Assembly (NCBI RefSeq): GCF_001039355.2
Contig: NW_019775746.1
Span: forward strand, 1,430,438 to 1,480,557
Direction of reading: 5' to 3'
DNA from: Lingula anatina
Taxonomy: Eukaryota > Brachiopoda > Lingulata > Lingulida > Lingulidae
DNA length: 50,120 bases
Positions 21,899-32,346 of the stretch are shown piece after piece. A program made the translations under genes and the position numbers. Position 1 is the stretch's first letter. The number at the start of each line of letters is the position of its first letter. Under the pieces are notes generated by a model that worked only from the letters and a program-made list of their open reading frames with translations, did not search any database and was not told the DNA's origin.

Positions 21899-23811
21899 AT
21901 GGCGGCCAAGCAAATAGATCTGTCGGCTCTAAATATTCAACAATTACAACAATTATCGCAACAAATAGACCAGGTAAGGTTGCATGTGTTTAAGATTATG
22001 GTTTCCAATGAATAAAGCTACTCTTAGGATAATTGGTGTTTTATACATTTTAGTAGATGATGCTAAGTGGGGCATCTTGTTTCCCCTTGTAACCTAGGCA
22101 GTAGGCTAACTGACATGTAACAAGAGGTACCTCATTTTAAGTTAATTAATGTTTTTGGGAGGGAAAGAGGAGTCATTCGATGGTTGTAACATGTTCTTTT
22201 GTTCTGATTTTAATGGCGTGTTAGTTACTACGTTTTGTAATGTCAATATAATTTTTTATTCAAGGCATAGAATTAAGGTTAATATTCAGTTTGTGAATCT
22301 TTCTTCACATAAGGAACATTTGAACAAATGTATGCTTTTTTGAACAAGTTGAAATTGACTTTGGTGTTTCAGGAGATAGAATTCTTTACCTCCTCCCTCA
22401 GTCAGCTAAAGATGGCCCAGCAGAAGTTTGTTGAATCTCAGGATTGTCTCGGAAGAATCAGCCCAGAGACAGATGGGAAAGATGTCCTTGTTCCCTTGAC
22501 CAGCTCTGTATCCTTCCTTACTGATATGAGAGAGAGAGAGAGAGGGAGAGAGAGAGGGAGAGGGGTTAAAAATTGCCCGTAGCTGCTGTGGAGCGTGTCT
22601 ATCTTTGTCACATTTCACTAAGAATCACTTGCATTGTTTTCGTTTATCTGTCTAGTTAATGATAATGATTACTTTTATTGTTGTTGTTTTTTAAATATGC
22701 CTTCTCTCTCTCTCTGGATCAGTACCCCCCCCCCCCCAAAAAAAAAAAAATGCAGATTGATGAACAAAAAATTTTTCCAAGTCGTTAATAATGATAATGT
22801 CAACCTCACATTATAATGTAGTAATAATGTTATATAATATTACTATTATTATTATTATAATTATTATTATTATTATTGCTCCTTGACTTCAGACTTAGAT
22901 GTATGTTCCAGGAAAGCTGTCAGATGTAAGCAATGTTCTTGTTGATATAGGAACAGGGTATTATGTGGAACAGGTGATTTAATAGTTGTATTATTACCAT
23001 TTTAGGATTGTTCATAAACTCCACTTTCATAAAAATCAATGCAGAATGTCAAAGTCTTTCCTTGTTGCAGTGGTTTCAAATGGTTCAAAGGGCTCAGCAG
23101 CCAAAGACACTGTTTTTAAATAATATTTTTAAATTTGTTAAAACAAAGTTATTTTGTGATGGTAAAGGCTTTAATTCTGCTGAATATCTTTGGAATCAAT
23201 GCATTTATAATTCAATTATTTTTACGTATTTATTTAAATAAATGTGTAATATTCTGTCTCCAGGAGGTGGAGAATGCCAAGCAGTACTTCCAAAGAAAGG
23301 TGGATTACCTTACCAAACAGATGGAGAAACTACAGCCTATACTACAGGATAAATATAGGACCAAACAAGGTGGGCAGCCACAGAAAACATGATCATTTTC
23401 ACCCATTGTGGTATTTATATAAAGCATTTTGTTACCTTAAGTTCCTTTTTTCTTGGATATTACATAACTTGAGAAATAAGGCATAACTATGTAAATAAAC
23501 GAAGGTCTCATTTGGCAGCATATCCCCTTGTGGGAAGTGTTCCAATTTCTTTATATTTTCTTAGAGCACAAAGTGAATTTTGTGCTCTTATTGCAGTGTA
23601 CATAATAAGCAATCAGGTGACAAAAGTTGTACATCAGAATTCTTGCCAACCACCAATTCAGTTTTCTTTTGTTAGAAATGTTTAAATGTTTTTTTGTTTT
23701 TTTTTAATTTCAGCTGTGATGGAGGTACTGCAACTCCGAGTACAGGCGCAGTTAGCCGCCCAACAGCAGTCATATGCAGCCGCAGCACAGACAGGGGCAG
23801 CCAAGTCATGA
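21899..23811 (+). CDS. PFDN5: prefoldin subunit 5
   Basis: Alpha-class subunit of the hexameric prefoldin co-chaperone, which passes nascent actin and tubulin to the cytosolic chaperonin CCT/TRiC. Exons: 21899-21973, 22373-22507, 22899-22973, 23264-23369 and 23714-23811, all GT-AG and in phase. The product is 162 aa (human 154). Features run in family order: an N-terminal helix ([20 protein letters not shown]), the beta-hairpin core [17 protein letters not shown], the DIGTGYYVE motif, a second coiled-coil helix with [15 protein letters not shown], and an Ala/Gln-rich tail. The start MAAKQ matches the family length; an open frame continues upstream but has no family similarity. The gene is divergent from the CP2 gene and convergent with the channel gene. 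Confidence 0.97.
22508..22898 (+). other. PFDN5 intron 2 with simple repeats
   Basis: Contains (GA)n at about 22529-22562, a C/A homopolymer stretch at about 22726-22750 and (TTA)n at about 22840-22877. The TTA repeat ends about 20 bp before the acceptor. Nothing else is seen. Confidence 0.7.
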
Positions 23812-23960
23812 GAATAGTATACCTGTAGTTTTACACCTTTTTAAATTTAAATCTTCACTGGCTGGCTTGCAATGGGAGTCGGGAAGTGTACTTAAAAGTG
23901 AAGCGCTTAAAAAAAGAATCAATTTGATTTTTCATAATTGATGGATGGTGAGGCAAGATT

Positions 23961-24404
23961 GGTATCATGGACTTAAAGAAAACTTTTGCTGCAAGCGAGG
24001 ACTGGAGTTACCTCTCTCTTGAATTCAGTACATAATGTGGCTCACATATCTTTTGTGGAGAAATTGGGGTCATTTTGAGACGTACAGACTTTCAGTGTAA
24101 AGATCATGGAGTCCTTGCCACGAAGTATTGTGTTAGCCTAGTATTGCTTATGTTGGCTTGTGTGGTTTGTAGCCATAGTGTTTNGATATCATGGACTTAA
24201 AGAAAACTTTGGCTGCAAGTGAGGACTGGAGTTACCTCTCTCTTGAATTCAGTACATCATGTGGCCCACATCTTTTGTGGAGAAAATGGGGTCATTTTGA
24301 GACGTACAGACTTTCAGTGTAAAGATCATGGAGTCCTTGCCACGAAGTATTGTGTTAGCCTAGTATTGCTTATGTTGGCTTGTGTGGTTTGTAGCCATAG
24401 TGTT
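23961..24404 (+). repeat. duplicated PFDN5 3' UTR segment split by a single N
   Basis: About 220 bp (23961-24183) are repeated almost exactly at 24185-24404, with one N at 24184 exactly between the copies. The differences are a few substitutions and short indels. Both copies lie in the 3' UTR. The simplest reading is that two contig ends or two alleles were joined without being merged; a true tandem duplication is less likely. Confidence 0.85.
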
Positions 24405-24418
24405 TGCTTGAATGTAAA

Positions 24419-24424
24419 AATAAA
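24419..24424 (+). other. PFDN5 polyadenylation signal
   Basis: AATAAA on the plus strand, about 610 nt after the PFDN5 stop codon as assembled. The real distance would be about 390 nt if the duplicated 3' UTR segment is an assembly artefact. Confidence 0.6.
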
Positions 24425-24430
24425 TTTATA

Positions 24431-25775
24431 TTAAACTTCCAGATTTGAATTGTTTGTAATAGTAAAAGGGAAGTATAAAGATATTAATTGAAGGGTAGAG
24501 AAGAGCCTCAGAGGATACCTACAGTTATTAAAAAGTATATAAGCCTTATCGCATTATTGAAGACTGCTCAATAACAGCTTAAACTGTTTAAACTTGCTTA
24601 AATGTGTAAATTTGTTTTTCCATCACCAAATCATAACAACTGTTGTCCAACTCTGTTGGTTTTCTATTTTTTTATTTCATCTAAAACAAATGTGTAAACA
24701 CCCAAAAATAAAAATGTATAATTTATTTTATACATTTAATCAGTCGTGGATGAAGGCCTACACCTCAAAAATGCACTAAAAATTTACAGACGGACGGAGT
24801 AATACACTAGTATATGTTAAATATGGTTTACAACAGCACTAGAAAAATATTTTATGGAATGTTATGTTTTTCTATAAAATCAAAATGCATATTATTTAAA
24901 AAAATAATGGCAAACAAACTAAATAATGAAATAAAAAAACAAATATTATGCCTTCCATTTGTTGTACTGATTAATGTCATGTTATTTATTAAACATTCCA
25001 ACAAGATTTCAACCCTGATTAATTTATGCAAATACTGGACGGAGATTACATATACATCTTGGATAAATAATCATATAATAGATTACCCTGACTATAAACT
25101 AGTTCTCTTAAGAGAATTCATGAAAGAAGAATAGTGCAGACAAATATACAATTACATACAACATTCATTGTATACCAATGCACTATGAGGACAGTACATG
25201 AATTTCAATGATGAGCAAAACAAAACAACAAAAGTAAATATCAAACTCCACTTCCAGTTTCATAATGTCTTCCTTTTATGCTACATTCTTTTGGCATTTA
25301 AAATTTTCATTTCTCCTTTGTTAAAACATAGAATTGATTATGTAAATTTTTATCACAGTTGGGTAAAACATACGTAATATCACGCTTAGTTACTACACAG
25401 GCACATCTCACAAACACGATTACAGAGTACCCCACAAATAACATTCAGATCAAGGTGGTTGAGTCGATGATGATAATTGTGGCATTTTGTCTCTGTTACA
25501 CAAAGTACACTTAAAACATTATGTACTCAGAGTAACTGCAAGCTAGTAGCTAGACTTTCTTTCTTCCAAACGTGCCCATCAAACATAGCGCAGGTGTTGA
25601 CCTTACTATTGCCCAGAATTGGAGAGCCTTTCGATCCACACTAAAATCTATCGAGTTCAACCCTATTGTGCTTTGACACAAGAATTCAGAACATGAAACA
25701 TATTGGCAATCATGATGCAGTTGGGCATTCAGCGGTTGTTATGTTTGCCTCGATCAGGTACAAAGTCTTTTTACA
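24431..25775. other. convergent intergenic region
   Basis: AT-rich sequence between the 3' ends of PFDN5 (plus) and the TRPM2-like gene (minus). The open frame at 24814-25134 (plus, 106 codons) is Ile/Lys/Asn-rich with no recognisable family. I see no RNA gene or transposon with clear ends. Confidence 0.6.
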
Positions 25776-25781
25776 TTTATT
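25776..25781 (-). other. candidate polyadenylation signal of the TRPM2-like gene
   Basis: AATAAA on the minus strand, 63 nt past the stop codon at 25844-25846. It is the first canonical hexamer and would give a very short 3' UTR. Confidence 0.45.
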
Positions 25782-25843
25782 ACGAGGTGACTGCATCTGC
25801 CATTTTAAAATGTAGGGAGTCCCTTCGCCTGCCCTTCATGGTT

Positions 25844-27504
25844 TTAAAAAGCTGCGTTTCTGTTCAGTGCCACCTGTCTGAGCGTGTTCAGGTGGCCTCC
25901 ATACAGCTGAATCTTGGAGCTCACTGGTTGCCAGGCAACATGTTCAACTGAAGCCCCCGCCTGAAATGGGAGAATGTTCCAAAATAAGAAATATTAATAG
26001 TGGCCTACACACATATCAAAACTACCCTGGCTTTGAAAGTGTGGTAAGATAGACTGTTAATTAGTGAGTTTATTTATGACGTATGAAATCATTATGCATG
26101 AAATCATTATTATTGTCATCATTATGCAATCTTCCGAAGAGATGTAAAAATTCACAAAATAATGAAAATAAATAAATAGAATGAATGGCCACCAATTCCT
26201 GATAGTTATTGTGGTATTCTGAAAAGCCCCACCTACCTTCAGGTTCAAGGTTTCCAGTATCTTGCCCTCTTCATCATGGTAATTATAGGCTGTGGTCTCT
26301 AACCAGGCATTGTCCGTATTCCGGGGATCATCTGCGTAGCCCTCATATACCTGAATAGAAAAAACACAGCAGTGATAGGTAGTGAAATATTTGTTTAAAA
26401 ACTTTCATCAGTTTGGTAGATAGTAGAGATGAAAAGACCTTTTGATCTCTATGGACTAGTGCAATATTTCTCGTACTATTGTTTTATTTCCATACTCTAA
26501 TGACGCTCTGTGTCCTTATAACCTTCAACTTGTTAATAAACAAATTGCTCCCAACATATAAAATTTTTAAAATTTTTATATTCCAATATGAAATTTATAG
26601 AAATGAATGACTGCAATTATAAAATATTTCACTAAAGGATTTTAGTTATCATACACTCATTTATTTTCTGGATATCAATATTCAGTTAGAGATACCTACC
26701 TTCTGTCCTTTCTGTATCAACTGTTCCAACTTTTCATTTTTGCGTTGGGAAGAATCTGCGGCATCTTCACCCATAGCTTCTTCAGCAAATTCCATCCTCA
26801 AGCAGTCCAGGACATTTTGACCAGGCTGGATGATACCCTGAAACAAGCCCATTGTGTTAGGTGAGAAATATGTCCATTGTGTTAGGGGAGAAACATGTCC
26901 ATTGTGTTAGAAAAGGCTTTCTCTCTCTCTCTCTCTATATATATACGTATATATATATATATCTTTTTTTTTTTTGTTAAATGATTTTTTTTAAATACGC
27001 CCAGTGTGCTAGGGGAGATATTTAGCTTTATGGTCTCTTAAAATATTTTCACCATTTTGGATCAAGCCATGTGGCTTTCTCTCATGGCTCTGTACAAAGG
27101 GTACTGACAACAATTTCATGAATCTTTCAATTTTTTTGTCTGTAAAACTGAAATATCGCAAAAGTAAAATTCTACATTTCTCACTCTGCCATGTCTTCCT
27201 TACCCCTGGGATGCCCCATTCACGGTTGCCATCTTTGTGTTGAATAGCCACAAATTCTAACACTTTTCGTCCATCTTCAACAACAATCTGGCCATTTTCA
27301 CCACGTTTCCACCTAAAAAGACACATTCCAAATTAAATCCAACAGATGTTTTCATGACCAAATTGTATCTCTGACCTACATATAAATCTTACCAAGTTTT
27401 TTAAGTTCTAATCCATATCAGTTACTGTAAGGAAAGGCATATCAGCATGTCTGAAGTGTATGACATTTTAACACACACATAAAATTTATGTGACAAAAAA
27501 ATAA

Positions 27505-27551
<47 letters not shown>

Positions 27552-30500
27552 ATGTATATTTCAAAGGCTGTGTGTCTGAAACAAAATGTAATGAAATTAC
27601 AACAGGCAGAGAAAACATTTCAATGTGTACTCATATAAACTATACCTGGTAACAACAGGGTCACCGCTGAAATTTGGTCCCCAGCGTCCCAGCAGTCCGC
27701 GCCCCATCAGTCCCGTCCTACCCTTGGGGTTGAGAGGCAGGCCATTCTTGTCTATCTTGTACTGCCCTTCGAAGCTTTTCCTGTTCACTTTGTAGGTTTT
27801 GTCATACTCATTGAAACTCAGCTTCTTCTCAGGTTTGCTGTGTGAAAGATATGTTATTATATAAATGTAGGCAAGAAAACAGATTGACAAAAAAGAGGAG
27901 ATGAAAACATTCATGCCAAATGTGGTGTTTTAAGTCTCAAACTGCTTATGAATATTATATATTACACAAATAATGAGTGATCTTACTGCACTTGGTGCAA
28001 TGTGTTAGGTGTGCCAGTGTTGGGTGTGACAGTGTGTTAGATGTGACAGTGTGTTAGATGTGTCAGTGTGTTAGGTATGATAGTGTGTTAGGTATGATAG
28101 TGTGTTAGGTATGATAGTGTGTTAGGTGTGACAGTGTGTTAGGTATGATAGTGTGTTAGGTATGACAGTGTGTTAGGTATGATAGTGTGTTGGGTATGAC
28201 AGTGTGTTGGGTATGACAGTGTGTTGGGCAAGACAGACAGACAGTGCAATCTCACCTGTTGAGAATATCAGGGTCTGCCCACTCAGGGCCCTCCAACACA
28301 ACTGGACTGGTGTATACTGTTGGACTGTACTCAGGGAATGGGACCTGAAATAATGTGAAATACACTTAAAATAAATGTTTGTTGAAAAGAAGATGGAAAG
28401 ATGAAACTTTTTATAAACGGAGCCTAAAATCTTGAAAATACACTTTGAAAAATGTTTCTTGAAAAGAAAATGATACTTTTTTATAAAAGGGGCCTAAAAT
28501 AAATTAAAATACACTTTTAAGATATTATGCTGAAAAGTTTTAGGTGTAAAGGTCCATATTATACATTATAATATACAAAAAGTGTTTTCCAAAATCATAT
28601 TGTTATAAATCTTTCTTTCAGGTATACATAAAGCATTGACTGTAATTTCTGTACCAGTAAAAAAAAAAATTGAAAAACTCACCGTCCATGGAACATTGGC
28701 ATTCGGTACTTGAAATCTTTTCACGTCGGGCCCTGCCTCTGGATACGGAGATGTGCGACTCTTCACATGAAGACGCACTTGTTCTGATAACATCATAATG
28801 TAACGTTCCTTTTCCTGCTTGGCCAGATCATTCTTCTTTTCTTCCTCTGAAATATCCAATAAAACCAGAGAATTATATACCACAGTAATATAAAATGTCA
28901 CAAAACAACATTATATTTTGTCCTTTTTTTCAACATTGAAAGGTGATGAATAGCTAAATAAAATGTTTTTTAATACTCTGTGAAAAAATAGAGAGAATGA
29001 AGTTTGTTTTAACAGGAATGTGGTAGGAAACTCAACATAAATGTGTCAGTGTGAGATATGGTCTGTTCCAAATGTCAATTGCATTCTACAAAAGTATTAT
29101 GTGAAAAAAAAATTTCCAAATCAGAATGAGGGTGATGTTAATGACAATGATCCTCATATGACACCTATTTACCTTCTATTTTCCTCTGCTTGGGGTCCTG
29201 CAGTTTTGGAGGGTTGCCCTTGGCTTGTCCACTCATGTTCTGGACAATCCAGTGGAGAGCTTGGAATGTGGTTTCCAGCTGGCGATGGGGGGAGAAAAGA
29301 TAATATTAATAGAAATCAAATAGCTACATATTGTCAGAATAACAGCATTTCATTAAAAAATCACTACGAGTACTAAGACTACTAAATTGAAAATTAATGA
29401 GGTTGAAATAGTCTTGGATACAAGGCTTCAAATGGTAAATTATGCATACTATTGGATAGTTTTTTAATCTACGAGCTCTAAAATATGTCATTTTTTATTG
29501 CTTTATAAATCTAAAAGGACAAAGGACATATGTCAATCTCAGACCAGTTAAACTGTCACTTCACTAAACATGAACTCGTGCAAAACCATCCTACCAGTTT
29601 ACTGACAACCATCATTTCAGATTATATCTAATTGGGGTAACTACAACCCCCTTTACACTGGACGGCGTCCTGTCTGCGTCCTTTGTGCGACCATGCAACT
29701 GGCCTCACTGTGGTCATAAAAAGGAGGTTTTTCTCTCATACGGAGCCATACTACGGGCTGCAGAAAAGGCGCCGTCCAGTCTTAAGGGGGCTTAAGAAAG
29801 AGGAGTACCTGTTCTTCAATGGAGTTGAACCTTTCTTCCAGGTAAGATGGCTCTTTGTTTGCCAGGGCTTGCTGCTTGGACCTCATCCCTAACATCGCAT
29901 CCTTTAACGCCTCCACATTCACAGAGGCAGTCTCCAGCCTGGAGGATATATAATATATAAAATATTTAAAATAATCCCTTTGAAATAGTCTTAAGGTAGA
30001 AAATTACCTTTCCATTGGCCCTTTTTTTTTTTTTTAGCATAAGTCAGGTTCAAACAGTTATGTATAAAATTTACAAAATCAACTGTTCACCATTCTTATC
30101 ATTTTAAAATCTAGTCATACTCACATATTCTTACTGTCCATGACCTGCATTTCCATCGTTGCCTTGTGCAGATGGGCACGCCTTCGTATAAACTCTTCTC
30201 CGTTCATAAACTCCCATTTATTGAGCCGTTTAGACACACCTTCATCCTTAATTCTCCATTCTGCAGGTGAAATAAGGGTATTAGTGCTCAAAATAAGCTG
30301 AACTTGACACTAATATTACAGTTAAATTACTCTCACTTGTAGGTTTCTTGTAACTTTGATTACAAACTTTACAAAATGTCTTATTTAATACTTAACAAAT
30401 CTTGCTTAAAAAGTAATGCTTCTTAAGTCTAAAATAAAAGGCATGCTTACAGGTTTTTATACAGAATTAAAAAATATCAACATATAGTTGAAATTAGTCT

Positions 30501-32290
30501 TTGACAACTCTAAACAAATATCATACCAAAAACTCCTTTAATCAATATAAAAATTAATAGGCAAGGGTTGTATTTGATGAAAATTTGCCATCCACACAAC
30601 TTACTGAATACATTGCGTTTCCCAGCATTATGGGCTTTCTTACAGCAAATTCTCAGTACGGTACGAATGGAGAGGTAAATATGGGATAAGATAATGAGGG
30701 GCGGGGCCAGAGGGGGACGCGTGTGGTACTCGTAAATGAGGAAGTAGCGTTGGTAGTGCCAGTAATGGTCTGTGTTTTCCTTCACCTTATCAAATGTGTA
30801 GCTGCAGAGAGAGAGAGACAACAGTGATGGTAAACAACAATAGCAACAACTAGGACTATGACATGCGCCAGGATCTGCAATTGCCAACATTTAGCAGAGA
30901 ATCGTACCTACGGGTTATTCTACAAAAATTGACTCTCTGGTTCATGTCACTGATGCACAAATTTTGTGATGTATTTGCATAAATGTTTTTTATCACTGTA
31001 GTCTGTTTTTTTTTTTTTTTTCAACCACTGGTGTTATAGTATAATACAGCAAAATATGAACTGAACAAATCAGAATTATAAAAATACTACACAAAATGTG
31101 TACATCACTGGTGTGACTCTGACAGAGTCATTTTTAGGGAATGACCCTAAAATTACATAAATAAATAACAAGCATGCAAAATGTATAATGGCTCAAGCAA
31201 GCATGATATATTTTGTTACCTTCAAAAATATTTTTACCTGCAAAAATATTTTCTCTTCGTGAAAAAGCAATAAATGTCAATCTTTCATTTTTTTGCCTTT
31301 GGTCACCAAATAGTTTAAGTAATTTGTTTAATTTGGTTGAGAACAACACCTTACATGCCAAAGCAAAATCATGCTTGCAAGCTCTAGCATTACCCTGAGT
31401 TTCAGAGAGCTGAAAGAGTGACAGGAACCATAAGTCACATGGAAAGGTGTCCTGTTATCAGTCATCAGTTATCTGAGACTCAGGGAGTACAATAACCATA
31501 AATGCAACAATGACCGTAGCCTTGAAGATAGCTGGTATGAGGCTCCCTGAAATATTGACGGTTAAATTGCAACGTGAATATAATATATTACAAAGCCATT
31601 ATTCTGAGCACCACAGTACAGACAATGACATGCCATTATCTGGGATATGCTATCTGTATCCATAAACTGTTTACGATAACAATTTGTANAGGTATGACAG
31701 TGTGTTAGGTATGACAGTGTGTTAGGTATGATAGTGTGTTAGGTGTGACAGTGTGTTAGGTATGATAGTGTGTTAGATGTGACAGTATGTTAGGTATGAT
31801 AGTGTGTTAGGTATGACAGTATGTTAGGTATGACAGTGTGTTAGGTATGACAGTGTGTTAGGTATGATAGTGTGTTAGGTGTGACAGTGTGTTGGGTGTG
31901 ACAGTGTGTTAGGTATGACAGTATGTTAGGTGTGACAGTGTGTTAGGTGTGAAAGTGTGTTAGATGTGTTAGGTGTGACAGTGTGTTGGGTGAGACAGAC
32001 AGTGCAATCTCACCTGTTGAGAATATCAGGGTCTGCCCAATCAGGACCCTCCAACACTACTGGACTGGTGTATTCTGTTGGACTGTACTCAGGGAATGGG
32101 ACCTGAAATAATGTGAAATACACTTAAAATAAATGTTTGTTGAAAAGAAGATGGAAAGATGGAAAGTACTATATTATACATTATAATATAAATAAAGTGT
32201 TTTCAAAAATCATTTTGTTATAAATATTTCTTTCAGATATGTAGAAAGCATTGACTGTTATTTCTGTACCACACACACACACACACACAG

Positions 32291-32346
<56 letters not shown>

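Larger units (their letters stand above)
25844..28846 (-). other. exons of the C-terminal NUDT9-like ADP-ribose domain
   Basis: Exons 28683-28846 (or 32349-32512), 28256-28344 (or 32014-32102), 27646-27837, 27204-27312, 26700-26837, 26237-26350 and 25844-25960 encode about residues 1300-1584. Motifs are closer to the free enzyme NUDT9 than to human TRPM2: [58 protein letters not shown] and [15 protein letters not shown]. The Nudix box reads [20 protein letters not shown]. Compared with GX5EX7REUXEE, the first Glu is Gln and the Arg of RE is Met, while the RE Glu and the metal-binding EE pair are kept. Confidence 0.9.
28074..31688. repeat. 3.6-kb tandem duplication, copy A
   Basis: Nearly identical, introns and transposon included, to 31690-35374. 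It holds channel exons 30605-30801, 30125-30260, 29809-29938, 29173-29278, 28683-28846 and 28256-28344. It starts within a 17-bp minisatellite and ends with TAAACTGTTTACGATAACAA directly before the N at 31689. Its coding differences from copy B are few: four amino-acid changes in 274 residues by my reading. Confidence 0.9.

Noticed and set aside
25703-25951. 82-codon plus-strand open frame
   Set aside because: It is the antisense of the last exon of the TRPM2-like gene.
27990-28245. Regularly spaced repeats resembling a CRISPR array
   Set aside because: The units are directly tandem with no unique spacers, and the DNA is eukaryotic. It is a 17-bp minisatellite.
31134-31361. Matching open frames in both duplicates (also 34825-35052)
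   Set aside because: The same intronic sequence appears twice because of the duplication. It has no family similarity and sits in an intron with weak inverted repeats.
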